A stretch of DNA of 55,243 nt from Gemmatimonadota bacterium (lineage in GTDB: Bacteria; Gemmatimonadota; Gemmatimonadetes; Longimicrobiales; Gaopeijiaceae), in contig JABDLS010000094.1 in the NCBI GenBank assembly GCA_013002885.1, positions 1-55,243 of the forward strand, in the 5' to 3' direction. Within the stretch, counting starts at the first letter, position 1, and the number at the start of each line of letters is the position of its first letter. Both the position numbers and the translations under genes were made by a program. Below, piece after piece: positions 44,672 to 55,065 of this stretch. The notes under the pieces are model-generated. The model searched no databases. It had not been told where the DNA came from and worked only from the letters and a program-made list of their open reading frames with translations.

Positions 44672-45808
44672 ATGCAGGAACTCTTCAAAGCCGCAGTCGA
44701 ACGAGGCGCCAGCGACATCCACATCAAGGCCGGCGACTTCATGCGTGCCCGCATTCACGGCGAGCTCCAGCCGCTCACACAGCAGAAGCTGACCGTGGAC
44801 CAGGTCCGGGGTATCGCCCTTCAGCTCATTCCCCACGAGGATGAGCGGGAGAACTTCGACAAAATCCTCGACTACGACTGCTCGTGGGGGATCCCCGGCG
44901 TCGGGCGCTTCCGCGTGAACATCATGAAGCAGCGGGGCTCGCCCATGATCATCATGCGGGCCATCCCCATCGAGATCCCGTCGGTGGAGGACCTGGGGCT
45001 GCCGCCCATCGTGAACCGCATCGCCGGCTTCGAGCGAGGCCTCGTTCTGGTAACCGGCGTTACGGGCTCGGGTAAGAGCTCGACCCAGGCGGCGATGATC
45101 AACTGGATGAACCATCACAAGCAGCACCACATCGTCACACTCGAGAACCCCATCGAGTTCCTTCACCGCGACAACCAGTGCTCCATCACCCAGAGGGACA
45201 TCGGCACAGACACCGATTCCTTCCAGACGGGTCTGCGAAGCGTGCTGCGTCAGGATCCCGACGTGATCCTCATCGGCGAGATGCGGGACAAGACGACCAT
45301 CGAGACCGCGCTGAAGGCGTCCGAGACCGGCCACCTGGTCATCTCGACCCTTCACACGCGCAACGCCGTCCAGACGATCTCGCGTATCATCGCGGTCTTC
45401 GAACCCACGGAGCAGGAGATGATCCGGGTTCGGCTTTCCGAGTCCCTCCAGGCCGTAATTTCCCAGCGCCTCGTGGCGAAGAAGGAAGGGGGAAGGGTCG
45501 CGGCCATGGAGGTCATGCTCATGACGGGCACCATCCGCGACTGCGTGCGAGACGCCGACCGCATGGAAGAGATCTCCGATCTCATCTCGGAAGGGCGCAG
45601 CGTGTACGGGTCCCAGACCTTCGATCAGCACCTCATGGAGTTGGTCAAGTCGGGTGAGGTGGAGTTCGAGGTGGCGAAGGCCGCGGCCAACAACCCGTCG
45701 GACTTCGATCTTCAGATGAACATGCTCGGCACGGGTCCGTCGGGTGGCGGGGGGCCGCAAGGCACGCAGGGTCTGGCTGACGAAATGTCCAACATGATGG
45801 GGAGCTGA
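44672..45808 (+). CDS. pilT: PilT/PilU-type twitching-motility ATPase
   Basis: PilT-family proteins are hexameric ATPases that retract type IV pili. The 378-residue product shows an N-terminal domain (ASDIHIKAG), Walker A GVTGSGKSS from residue 129, the Asp box, Walker B (DVILIGEMRD), and the ETGHLVISTLHT segment. The C-terminal 45 residues are Gly- and Ser-rich. The C-terminal AIRAGRAN-type motif of PilT is not evident, so it may be closer to PilU. No other pilus gene is adjacent; the downstream gene is an aldolase. The ATG is preceded by no strong ribosome site. Confidence 0.88.
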   Translation: MQELFKAAVERGASDIHIKAGDFMRARIHGELQPLTQQKLTVDQVRGIALQLIPHEDERENFDKILDYDCSWGIPGVGRFRVNIMKQRGSPMIIMRAIPIEIPSVEDLGLPPIVNRIAGFERGLVLVTGVTGSGKSSTQAAMINWMNHHKQHHIVTLENPIEFLHRDNQCSITQRDIGTDTDSFQTGLRSVLRQDPDVILIGEMRDKTTIETALKASETGHLVISTLHTRNAVQTISRIIAVFEPTEQEMIRVRLSESLQAVISQRLVAKKEGGRVAAMEVMLMTGTIRDCVRDADRMEEISDLISEGRSVYGSQTFDQHLMELVKSGEVEFEVAKAAANNPSDFDLQMNMLGTGPSGGGGPQGTQGLADEMSNMMGS

Positions 45809-45813
45809 ACGAG

Positions 45814-46740
45814 ATGGCAGATGGCGAGCGGGTGAATCTGAGGGGATCGTTCTTGCCGGTGACGACCCCGTTCGATCCGGTGACGGGCGATGTCGACGTG
45901 GTTGCCTTCCGGGCCAACCTCCGCCGTTGGTTCGAGTACCCGGTCCACGGCATCCTCATCGCCGGATCCACCGGCGAGTCGGTCTTTCTCGACGAGGCCG
46001 AGCGGGTCACACTCGTCGAGGCCGCAGCCGACGTCGTGCCTCCCGACCGGGTCATTATCGCCGGTACGGGTACAGAGTCGACTCGCCACACCATCCGCCT
46101 CACGGAGCAGGCTGCAGCCGCCGGCGCTGACGCGGTCCTGGTGAGCCCGCCAGCGTACTACAAGGGCGCCATGTCGCCTGCGGTTCTGGCGACGCACTTC
46201 CGGGCTGTAGCCGATGCTTCCCCCGTGCCGGTTCTCGTCTACCAGGTCCCACTCCGGCTGAGCACGCTGGATCTGCCCTCGGGGCTCATCGGCGAGCTGG
46301 CGCAGCACCCGAACATCGTCGGCATCAAGGATTCCAGGGGTAAGCTCGACCTCGTGGGCGAGCTCGTGGAGCACACCGCGGGGGAGGACTTCGATGTGCT
46401 CGTAGGCAGCGGGGCCCTTCTGTACCCGTCTCTGGAGATCGGGGCGGCGGGCGGGATCATGGCCGTCGGCCTCGTCGCTCCCGCCCATGCGGCGGAGATC
46501 TCTATCGCCTTCGCCGAGGGGCGTAGCGCGGACGCCGGTCGGGCCCAGGAGTTGATCGCTCCTGTCCACAACGACATCGTCGGCGGCATGGGTGTGTCCG
46601 GAATCAAGGCGGCCCTGGATCTTCAGGGCATGCACGGGGGGCTGCCCCGCGCGCCGCTCCCCCCCGCCGCCGATGCGCGGGTCGAGGAAGTGAGAGCCAT
46701 TTTGGAGAAGGCGGGGCTCCTGGAGGGCGTGGCGGCCTAG
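45814..46740 (+). CDS. DapA-family aldolase / dihydrodipicolinate synthase-like
   Basis: This 308-residue TIM-barrel enzyme belongs to the DHDPS/N-acetylneuraminate-lyase family. The Schiff-base lysine is K172 in VGIKDS, with Y143 in LVYQVP and the GSTGES loop at 51-56. Family members make dihydrodipicolinate for lysine and diaminopimelate, split sialic acid, or act on hydroxy-2-oxoglutarate. The Y-Q-V-P motif differs from the usual Y-N-V-P, so the substrate is uncertain. It lies five bases after pilT. A terminator-like hairpin separates it from purA. Confidence 0.83.
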   Translation: MADGERVNLRGSFLPVTTPFDPVTGDVDVVAFRANLRRWFEYPVHGILIAGSTGESVFLDEAERVTLVEAAADVVPPDRVIIAGTGTESTRHTIRLTEQAAAAGADAVLVSPPAYYKGAMSPAVLATHFRAVADASPVPVLVYQVPLRLSTLDLPSGLIGELAQHPNIVGIKDSRGKLDLVGELVEHTAGEDFDVLVGSGALLYPSLEIGAAGGIMAVGLVAPAHAAEISIAFAEGRSADAGRAQELIAPVHNDIVGGMGVSGIKAALDLQGMHGGLPRAPLPPAADARVEEVRAILEKAGLLEGVAA

Positions 46741-46818
46741 GAGAGCACGACCGGGGTGTCTCCGTCTGATTGACACGCCCTTCTCCGGGATTAGCTTCTC
46801 CCAAAGGATACACTAGTC

Positions 46819-46858
46819 ACGGGCCCATCCCCACCGGGGGTGGGCCCGTTTCCTTTTT
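46819..46858 (+). terminator. Strong terminator-like hairpin in the purA leader
   Basis: ACGGGCCCA (46819-46827) pairs perfectly with TGGGCCCGT (46841-46849), CCCC with GGGG inside, and a T-rich tract with a five-T run follows (46849-46858). It ends ten bases before the purA ATG. It may end the dapA transcript, or attenuate purA if the promoter lies upstream of it. Confidence 0.7.
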
Positions 46859-46867
46859 GAGGTACGA

Positions 46868-48154
46868 ATGGCGCACCAGGGCTCATGCACGGTCATCGTC
46901 GGCTGCCAGTGGGGCGACGAGGGCAAGGGGAAGATCGTCGACGTGCTCGCGGAGAACGTCGACATCGTTGCCCGCTATCAGGGCGGGGCGAATGCGGGTC
47001 ACACGGTCCACGTGGGCGAGGACGAGTTCGTCCTCCACCAGATTCCCTCTGGGATTCTCCACGAAGGGCGTCGCTGTCTGCTGGGAAACGGCGTCGTGTT
47101 GGACGTACAGCAGTTCTTCGAGGAATACGACGCGCTGGTAGCCCGGGGTGTCGACATCGAAGGCCGTGTCGGGGTGAGCAGTCGAGCGCAGCTCCTCATG
47201 CCGTACCATCGCTTCCTCGACAAGGCCGTAGAGCATTCAGCGGAGGTCAAGATCGGCACCACCGGTCGCGGGATCGGGCCGGCGTACGAGGACAAGGCCG
47301 GCCGCCGTGGCGTGCGGGTCGCAGACCTCGGCAATCGGGCCCGGCTCACGGAGCGCATCGAAGCCGCTCAGGAGCGGACCGTCCGACGTCTCACCGAGCT
47401 GGGCGCCGGTACCGAGGACCTCGATCGCGCGATGGATGAGGCCCTTGCCCTGGGGGATCGGCTGCTGGCCCTCTCTACGGAAGTGGGCCCGGAGATCAGC
47501 GCGGCTCTCCGGCAAGGTCGCAGCGTTCTTCTGGAGGGGGCCCAGGGCACGGCACTGGATCTGGATCACGGGACGTATCCGTTCGTCACCTCGTCCAACA
47601 CCACCGCCGGTGGGGCCGCAACGGGCACGGGCATCGGCCCGACGCAGATCACCGACGTCATCGGTGTGGTGAAAGCCTACACGACCCGTGTGGGCGAAGG
47701 CCCTCTACCCAGCGCCTTCGAGCCTGAGATGGACGAGCACGTTCGTACTCTGGGCGGTGAGTTCGGCGCGACCACGGGTCGTCCCCGCCGCTGCGGATGG
47801 TTCGACTCCGTCCTGACCCGACTCGCCTCGCAGGTGAACGGACTCACGGGAGTCGCGGTAACGAAGCTGGACGTCCTCGACACCCTCGACGAGCTCCAAA
47901 TCGCGACGGCGTATCGGCTTCCTGATGGGAGGGTGACCGAGCATTTCCCTGCGGACACGTGGGCCCTGGGTAAGGTCGAGCCCGTCTACGAGACGATGCC
48001 CGGATGGAAGGCCCCGACCCACGACGTCCGTAAGCTCGAGGACCTTCCGCCAAAGGCCCGGGCGTACCTGGACCGGATCGAGGAGCTCACCTACGCGCCC
48101 GTCCGCTGGGTGTCGGTGGGCACGAAGCGGAGTCAGATCATCCCCGTCGGGTGA
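46868..48154 (+). CDS. purA: Adenylosuccinate synthase
   Basis: PurA joins IMP and aspartate, using GTP, on the way to AMP. The 428-residue product has the catalytic GDEGKGK loop near residue 17, NAGHTV at about 40, the TTGRGIGP loop, GAQGT with LDLDHGTYPFVTSSN, and TKLDVLD near the end. It starts at the ATG preceded by GAGG. The gene follows a terminator-like hairpin that would occupy its own 5' leader. Length and motifs are standard. Confidence 0.97.
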   Translation: MAHQGSCTVIVGCQWGDEGKGKIVDVLAENVDIVARYQGGANAGHTVHVGEDEFVLHQIPSGILHEGRRCLLGNGVVLDVQQFFEEYDALVARGVDIEGRVGVSSRAQLLMPYHRFLDKAVEHSAEVKIGTTGRGIGPAYEDKAGRRGVRVADLGNRARLTERIEAAQERTVRRLTELGAGTEDLDRAMDEALALGDRLLALSTEVGPEISAALRQGRSVLLEGAQGTALDLDHGTYPFVTSSNTTAGGAATGTGIGPTQITDVIGVVKAYTTRVGEGPLPSAFEPEMDEHVRTLGGEFGATTGRPRRCGWFDSVLTRLASQVNGLTGVAVTKLDVLDTLDELQIATAYRLPDGRVTEHFPADTWALGKVEPVYETMPGWKAPTHDVRKLEDLPPKARAYLDRIEELTYAPVRWVSVGTKRSQIIPVG

Positions 48155-48226
48155 AGTGGCTCGGCGTCGGCTGATGAGTGTCGACGCCAGTTCGATTCCC
48201 TCGACTCGCGGGGCCGCTGACGGCTC

Positions 48227-49324
48227 GTGACCACGACCATCCTTCTGTACGTCGCGATTCTCGTGGCGTCGAGTGCCGCCACGTGGTTCGGTAGCGTGCG
48301 GCTCGAGAGGAGCGCCGGCTTCCTCTCTCGCCACTACGGTCTGCCGCCCCTCGTGCATGGTACCCTCGTGGTGGCTGTGGCCTCCAGCCTCCCCGAGCTC
48401 ACCACGGTGGTGGCGTCGGCCCTGATTCACGGGGACTTCGAACTTGGCATGGCCAGTATCGTCGGTTCGGCCATCTTCAACATCCTCGTGATTCCGGGCC
48501 TCTCGGCCCTGGTCGACGGTCGGGCCCTCAGTGCCGAGCTACGCCTCGTCTATAGAGACGCCCAGTTCTATCTGACCTCGGTGGCCGTCCTCCTCCTCAC
48601 CTTCTCCTTCGCGCTCATCTATGCCCCGGTGACTGGCGCGGACCTCACCGGCAGTCTCACCCGCAGGTCGGCGATGGTGCCGCTCCTCCTTTACGGCCTC
48701 TATCTCTTCCTCCAGCAGCAGGAGGTCCAGGATGAACGCGGACGGCGGAATGGAGGGGGGAAGGCACCCAACGGTGCGGCCCGCAGCGGGCCGGGGTCGG
48801 CCCAGCGCCGGGACGGTCGCCGCTTCCAACTGGTCGCGAAGGCCTGGCTCATGCTCGTCGTGGGCATCGGCCTCGTCATCGCTGGTGTCGACGGCTTGCT
48901 CCGGGTGGCCATCGGGCTGGGTGACGCCCTGGGCACTCCGTCGTTTCTATGGGGCGCCACCGTCGTGGCCGCCGCCACGAGTGTGCCGGACGCCATCATC
49001 AGCCTTCGGGGCGCCCGTCGCGGCGACGGCGACCTGAGCATCGGCAACGTCCTCGGCAGCAACGTCTTCGATCTCCTCGTGGCGATCCCCGCGGGTGTAC
49101 TCATCGCCGGCGCCGCGGTCGTCGACTACCGCGTGGCCGCCCCCCTCATGGCTTTTCTCACGCTGGCCACCGTGGTGCTCTTCACCTTCCTGCGGACGAG
49201 CCTCGAACTCTCGAGGGCGGAGGGTTGGGTGCTCCTGACCCTCTACGCCGCCTTCGTCGTGTGGCTGGCTCTGGAGACGACCGGCGTGACGATGGTGCTG
49301 GGGAGAGTCGGCCCAAGCGGCTAG
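48227..49324 (+). CDS. Sodium/calcium exchanger-family (CaCA) antiporter
   Basis: This 365-residue membrane protein has about ten helices in two halves joined by a polar, basic loop (about residues 165-205). The two inverted alpha repeats read VAVASSLPELTT...GSAIFN and AAATSVPDAIIS...GNVLGSNVFD; the second has Asp in place of the usual Glu. Such proteins export Ca2+ or another cation in exchange for Na+ or H+. The GTG start opens directly on the first helix. It stands alone, convergent with the paired membrane proteins that follow. Confidence 0.88.
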   Translation: MTTTILLYVAILVASSAATWFGSVRLERSAGFLSRHYGLPPLVHGTLVVAVASSLPELTTVVASALIHGDFELGMASIVGSAIFNILVIPGLSALVDGRALSAELRLVYRDAQFYLTSVAVLLLTFSFALIYAPVTGADLTGSLTRRSAMVPLLLYGLYLFLQQQEVQDERGRRNGGGKAPNGAARSGPGSAQRRDGRRFQLVAKAWLMLVVGIGLVIAGVDGLLRVAIGLGDALGTPSFLWGATVVAAATSVPDAIISLRGARRGDGDLSIGNVLGSNVFDLLVAIPAGVLIAGAAVVDYRVAAPLMAFLTLATVVLFTFLRTSLELSRAEGWVLLTLYAAFVVWLALETTGVTMVLGRVGPSG

Positions 49325-49374
49325 GCCTTCGGCCCCTCCATGCACCAACGGCCGGCGACCGGGTGGAACTGCCG

Positions 49375-49866
49375 TCAGCCGACAACCGTGGCGACGATTC
49401 GTGCCACCCAGATGATCACGATGAGAAGCGCTGGGAGGAGTGCGAGCCCCACGGAGAAGGTGAGACCGATGCGGAAGAGCGCGGGTCCGACGGGAAGGAC
49501 GTCGCGGCCCCAGATCTTCACGGTGAAGATCTCCATGAGCGATCCGAAGGTGTAGCACACGTTGGCCATGACTCCGAAGACCCCGATGGGGATCAAGATC
49601 CGGAGACCGAGGCCCGGCACTGCACCGAGCGGCGGAATTGTCGCGAAGAAGAAGAAGGCCAAGGTCGCCAGCGCCCCGGCCCCACCCACGATCAGGTTGT
49701 ACGGCAGGCGCCGCTTCTCCCACCAGCCGAGAATGGACATAGTGTCGCGCTTCGCCGGCGTGGGGTAGAGAAAGTCCACGAGGGAGCGGGTCCGACCGTC
49801 GGTCAGAGCGAAGACGTCGTCTTCCGGGCTTGCCTCGCCGCCGTCGAGATGGGTCAGGTCGCTCAT
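49375..49866 (-). CDS. Membrane protein, second of a paralogous pair
   Basis: This 163-residue protein has an acidic cytoplasmic N-terminus of about 35 residues, a WWEKRRLPYN amphipathic segment, and four hydrophobic helices. It matches its neighbour in the LxxFLxP...ILxWWExRR...NLxVxGAGA region. I do not recognise a family. Its start overlaps the stop of the neighbour (ATGA, 49863-49866). Probably an inner-membrane protein. Confidence 0.65.
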   Translation of the reverse strand: MSDLTHLDGGEASPEDDVFALTDGRTRSLVDFLYPTPAKRDTMSILGWWEKRRLPYNLIVGGAGALATLAFFFFATIPPLGAVPGLGLRILIPIGVFGVMANVCYTFGSLMEIFTVKIWGRDVLPVGPALFRIGLTFSVGLALLPALLIVIIWVARIVATVVG

Positions 49867-50279
49867 GCGGAGACGAGGATCCAGGCGATGAACCGGGCGA
49901 CCCAGATGAACGTCATGATCAGGGAGGGCAGGAGTGCCGCACCGATGCCGAGGGTCAGCATTCCACGGAAGAGGACCGGGCCCGTTGCCGGTCCGCCGCG
50001 TCCCATGAGGCCACCGAGGGTCGTTTCGGCCATCGGGCCCAGCAGGTACACCACGTTCGCGATGACCAGCACGGTGAGCGGGCCTTCCAGTGGCGGATAG
50101 TCCAGCCCTTCACTGATGGGCGGAAGCAGCGTGATGACCGTGCCGTACGCGTAGGTGAAAGCGCCGGCTCCGATGACGGCCAGATTGAAGCCAAACCTGC
50201 GCCTCTCCCACCATTTCAGAATGGCACCGAACCGGCGTTCCGCCGGGACTGGAAAAAGGAACTCCGTTAGAGGGCTCAT
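49863..50279 (-). CDS. Membrane protein, first of a paralogous pair
   Basis: This 138-residue protein aligns with the downstream gene through LTEFLFPVPAERR, ILKWWERRRFGFNLAVIGAGA, and the last helix (LPSLIMTFIWVARFIA against LPALLIVIIWVARIVA). It lacks the neighbour's acidic N-terminus. Four helices are predicted. The two genes overlap by four bases and look like a tandem duplication whose products may pair in the membrane. Function unknown. It is divergent from ffh across a 191-base gap that holds a dyad. Confidence 0.65.
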   Translation of the reverse strand: MSPLTEFLFPVPAERRFGAILKWWERRRFGFNLAVIGAGAFTYAYGTVITLLPPISEGLDYPPLEGPLTVLVIANVVYLLGPMAETTLGGLMGRGGPATGPVLFRGMLTLGIGAALLPSLIMTFIWVARFIAWILVSA

Positions 50280-50315
50280 CGCGTGTTCTCCTGAATCGCC
50301 GTTCTGGTCGCCCGA

Positions 50316-50340
50316 TACAATCTACTTTGTGTGGCAAAGT
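50316..50340. promoter_or_regulatory. Divergent promoter dyad between membrane pair and ffh
   Basis: TACAAT (50316-50321) is a good -10 box toward ffh without a clear -35. It is followed by a 6-bp inverted repeat ACTTTG/CAAAGT (50324-50329 and 50335-50340) with a five-base spacer, a possible operator at the start site. Confidence 0.4.
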
Positions 50341-50470
50341 TGATGCCAGACCTACGTGAGGGATCGAGCGGGCGGTCGCTTGAGCCGGTATGTCGCCTCG
50401 TTAACTTTCGGGCTCGCATCCGCCGAGCTAGAGGCGGCCACGGTGCAGGGGCGGTCGGGAGATAACCGAG

Positions 50471-51814
50471 ATGTTCGAAGAACTGGGAAACAAACTCGAC
50501 GCGGCGCTGAAGAAGCTGCGTCAGCGCGGTGTCCTCACCGAGCCCATGATCAAGGAGGGGCTCCGGGAGGTTCGGCGGGTCCTCCTCGAGGCCGACGTCA
50601 ACTTCAAGGTCACCCGCGACTTTCTCGGGCGGGTCCAGGAGCGGGCGCTCGGCGAGCAGGTTCTGAAGGCGGTCTCCCCCGGCCAGCAGATCGTGAAGAT
50701 CGTTCACGACGAACTGGCGCATCTCTTCGGCGAGGGACGCCCGACGCTGGAGAAGGCGCCGTCGGGAACCACCGTCATCCTCATGGTGGGTCTGCAAGGG
50801 GCGGGGAAGACGACCACGGCGGCCAAGCTTGCTCGGCGGCTCGGCCGTGAAGGCAGGACCCCGATGCTTGCCGCCTGTGATCTCCAGCGCCCCGCCGCCA
50901 TCGAGCAGCTTCAGACCCTCGGCAACCAGATCGGAGCAGAGGTCTTCGCCGGGGAGTTCGGCGGCGATCCGGTGGAGGCGGCGAAAGCGGCGAAGAGCCA
51001 GGCGGAGGAATCGAAGCACTCGGTCCTCATCGTCGACACCGCTGGCCGCCTCCAGATCGATGAGGCCCTCATGGAAGAGCTGGGCCAGATCAAGGAGGCC
51101 GTCGGGCCTACGGAGATCCTCCTGGTGGCCGATGCCATGACGGGTCAGGAGGCGGTGACCATCGCACAGGGCTTCGACGAGGCGCTGGGCATCACCGGCA
51201 TCGTCATGACGAAGATGGACGGTGACGCGCGAGGCGGAGCCGCCCTGTCCATCCGAGGTGTCACCGGCAAGCCCATCAAGTTCGTGGGTGTCGGCGAAGG
51301 CATCGATGATCTCGACACCGCCGATCCGGAGCGGCTCGCCGGCCGGATTCTGCAGATGGGTGACGTCGTCGGACTCGTGGAGCGAGCCCAGGTCGCCATC
51401 GACGAAGAAGAGCAAGCCAAGCTCCAGGAGAAGGTCCTCGGCCAGGGGCGCTTCACCCTCGAGGACTTCCTCGTCGCCATGCGGCAGGTACAGAAGATGG
51501 GCCCCCTCGACCAACTGCTGAAGTTGATTCCCGGGGCGAATCGAATGAAGATCCCCGCCGCGAACATGGACCCGAAGCGGATGAAGCATGTGGAAGCCAT
51601 CATCCTCTCCATGACGCCCGAAGAGAGGAAGAACCCGAGCATCCTCAACGGGTCGCGTAGGGCCAGGATCGCCAAAGGGAGCGGCCGGCCGGTTGCCGAG
51701 GTGAATCGTCTCATGAAGCAGTTCAAGGAGATGCAGAAGTTCATGAAGCAGATGAAGGGGATGATGGGCGGGGGTGGGATGCCGGGGCTTCCGGGGATGC
51801 CGTTCGGCGGCTGA
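50471..51814 (+). CDS. ffh: Signal recognition particle protein Ffh/SRP54
   Basis: Ffh binds signal sequences on ribosomes together with SRP RNA and delivers them to FtsY. The 447-residue protein has the N domain, GTPase motifs GLQGAGKTTTAAKL, DTAGR and TKMDGDARGG, and a methionine-rich M domain ending in a Met/Gly tail that holds the signal sequence. It starts after a GGGAG site. In most bacteria ffh lies directly before rpsP; here three unrelated genes intervene. Confidence 0.97.
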   Translation: MFEELGNKLDAALKKLRQRGVLTEPMIKEGLREVRRVLLEADVNFKVTRDFLGRVQERALGEQVLKAVSPGQQIVKIVHDELAHLFGEGRPTLEKAPSGTTVILMVGLQGAGKTTTAAKLARRLGREGRTPMLAACDLQRPAAIEQLQTLGNQIGAEVFAGEFGGDPVEAAKAAKSQAEESKHSVLIVDTAGRLQIDEALMEELGQIKEAVGPTEILLVADAMTGQEAVTIAQGFDEALGITGIVMTKMDGDARGGAALSIRGVTGKPIKFVGVGEGIDDLDTADPERLAGRILQMGDVVGLVERAQVAIDEEEQAKLQEKVLGQGRFTLEDFLVAMRQVQKMGPLDQLLKLIPGANRMKIPAANMDPKRMKHVEAIILSMTPEERKNPSILNGSRRARIAKGSGRPVAEVNRLMKQFKEMQKFMKQMKGMMGGGGMPGLPGMPFGG

Positions 51815-51897
51815 CCACTCCCGGGACCACCACGAAGCGTGCGTGGCCTCGCGAGGTGAGGGTCGCGGGGTTCCCCGCACGGGCCCATACTGGCCCG

Positions 51898-53129
<1,232 letters not shown>

Positions 53130-53133
<4 letters not shown>

Positions 53134-54344
53134 GCCTGGATCGGAGGGCGTTTCTGCGGCGGGCGGCCAGCGCGGTGTTTGTCCCCCCGGTGGCTGGATT
53201 GGCATGCGGGGGTGACGATGGGGGGGGCGGAGCAGGGGCGGGCGCCGGAACGGGTGATTCGGTGGCGGCCGGTGCGGGGGCCGGGCCGTCGAGTGACGTC
53301 CTGCGGGTGCCTTGGACGCCGTATGACGAGGCCTTTGTCGTCGACGCCCTCGCCGGGCCCATCCAGTTCAATATTCCCCAGGAGGGGCTCCCTCTGGGTC
53401 CCGCGGCGCTGGACGCCGTCCGTCGTTCGGGCATCACGGCGGTCAACCTGACGGTGAACGGCCGGGGCGAGGGAGATGTGGGTGCGTACGAGGCCACCCG
53501 GGGAAGGATCGCGGCATGGTCAGGGGAATTGGAGGCGAATCCCGACTTCCTGTCGTCAGGCCGCTCGGTGGCGGACCTCACAGAGGCGAAGGAGGCAGGG
53601 GCCCTCGCCCTCGTCTACGGCCTCCAGGACGGGGTTCCCTTCGAGGACGACCTCGACCGACTCGATGTGCTCTACGCCGACGGCGTGCGGATCATCCAGC
53701 CCACGTACAACGTCCAGAACCAGTTGGGCGCGGGCTGCCTCGCCCCCGAGGACGGCGGGCTCACCGAGTTGGGTCGCGAATCGGTCATCCGCATGGAGGG
53801 GCTGGGTATCCTCCTCGATCTTTCCCACTGCGGCCCTCGTACCACCCTCGACGGCATCGGTGCAGCCGAGGGTCCGGTCTCCATTACCCACTCGGGATGC
53901 AAGGCGATCTACGATCACCCGCGGAGCAAGGACGACGCGACGCTGCGGCTCCTCGCAGACCGGGGTGGCGTCGTGGGCATCTACCTCATGCCCTTCCTTA
54001 ATGCCGCCGGGCCTCCAACCGCCGAAGACGTCGTTGTGCATGTGGAGCATGCCCTCGACATCTGTGGCGAGGACCATGTTGGGATCGGCAGTGATCAGGG
54101 CATCGTGCCACTGGACGTGAGCGGGGCCTTTCAGGAGCAATTCGATGCGGTCTCGGCGCAGCGTGCGGGGGCGGGTATCGCGGCACCTCGGGAAGACACG
54201 GTTCCGTATGTGCCCCAGCTCAACGGTCCCAGGCGCATGGAGACGATCGCGGGGATCATGGCCGACCGAGGCCACGATCGGCGGGTCATCGAGAAAGTAC
54301 TGGGCGCCAACTTCATGCGGCTCTTCTCCGAGGTGTGGACGTGA
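53130..54344 (+). CDS. M19 dipeptidase-family Tat lipoprotein with altered metal site
   Basis: This 404-residue protein belongs to the renal-dipeptidase family (M19), two-zinc enzymes that cleave dipeptides. The N-terminus has a twin-arginine motif (DRRAFLRR) and then a GLAC lipobox (C26), followed by a Gly/Ala linker to about residue 52. H233 and H254 of the beta-metal site are kept in DLSHCG and THSGCKA. The usual HxD near the N-terminus reads D72-A-L74, and the bridging Glu is Q166 in YGLQDG. It may be a divergent or non-catalytic branch. The serine-hydrolase stop overlaps its start. Confidence 0.8.
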
Positions 54345-54383
54345 GGGGCGATGGCGTGAGGGCGATGGCTTGGAGGCATGGCG

Positions 54384-54863
54384 ATGGATGACGAACGGGC
54401 AGCCCTTCGCCACATGCTGGCCATCATCGCCTACCGGGGCGGCAAGGTCCTACGCGGGGCGCCCGAGGGCTTCGGGGCTACGTCGGTAGGGCACGGGACG
54501 CGAAACGCCGTGGAGATCCTCGCCCACATCGGTGACCTCTTCGACTGGGGTCTTGCCCTGGCCTCCGACGGCGAGCACCGATGGACCGACACCGGGTCCG
54601 ACGACTGGGAGGCGCAGGTGGAGCGCTTCTTCGCCGGGCTTGCCGCGGTCGATACCCACCTGGCGTCGGGTGACCCCATCGCCCGGGCTCCCGCTCGCCT
54701 GGCCCAGGGACCGTTCGCCGATGCGCTGAACCACATCGGTCAGTTGGCCATGTTGAGACGCGTGGCGGGCTCTCCTGTGAAGGGCGAGAACTACTTCAAG
54801 GCCGAGATCACCACTGGCCGAGTGGGGCCCGACCAAGCAGAGCCGGTCTACGAATTCGGGTAG
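54384..54863 (+). CDS. DinB-superfamily protein
   Basis: This 159-residue four-helix-bundle protein keeps histidines typical of the DinB metal site in LAHIGDL and LNHIGQL. The start is set by GGAGG at 54372-54376: the ATG at 54384 is seven bases away, whereas the ATG at 54378 is one base from it and cannot be used well. It shares little beyond these motifs with the other DinB protein in the window. It ends the three-gene run between ffh and rpsP. Substrate unknown. Confidence 0.8.
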   Translation: MDDERAALRHMLAIIAYRGGKVLRGAPEGFGATSVGHGTRNAVEILAHIGDLFDWGLALASDGEHRWTDTGSDDWEAQVERFFAGLAAVDTHLASGDPIARAPARLAQGPFADALNHIGQLAMLRRVAGSPVKGENYFKAEITTGRVGPDQAEPVYEFG

Positions 54864-55004
54864 GCGTCCCGACGGACAGGAACAGACGGACGTGACGCGA
54901 CGAGTCCCCGGGCCTTCCGACTGCGGCGCAGCCGCCGCCGTCGCTGTACAGCCACTCCCGATGCTTTTATCCTTTGCGTCTACCCTTTTTCCGCTTTCCT
55001 AGCG

Positions 55005-55034
55005 TTGACAGGGCCCGTCCGCGCGACGGATTCG
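55005..55034 (+). promoter_or_regulatory. Possible rpsP promoter
   Basis: A perfect TTGACA (55005-55010) is followed after 18 bp by GATTCG (55029-55034), a poor -10. A CCGTC/GACGG inverted repeat (55015-55019 and 55025-55029) lies between. The 202-base gap before rpsP also holds a T-rich stretch but no gene. Confidence 0.35.
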
Positions 55035-55065
55035 GACACAAAACACCACAGAAGACAAGTAGAAG

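Noticed and set aside
44612..44844. Small open frame starting at ATG 44612 before pilT
   Set aside because: It runs into pilT in another frame, is Arg/His/Pro-rich, and has no ribosome site.
50276..51880. 534-codon minus-strand open frame opposite ffh
   Set aside because: Shadow of ffh; no start signal and no family features.
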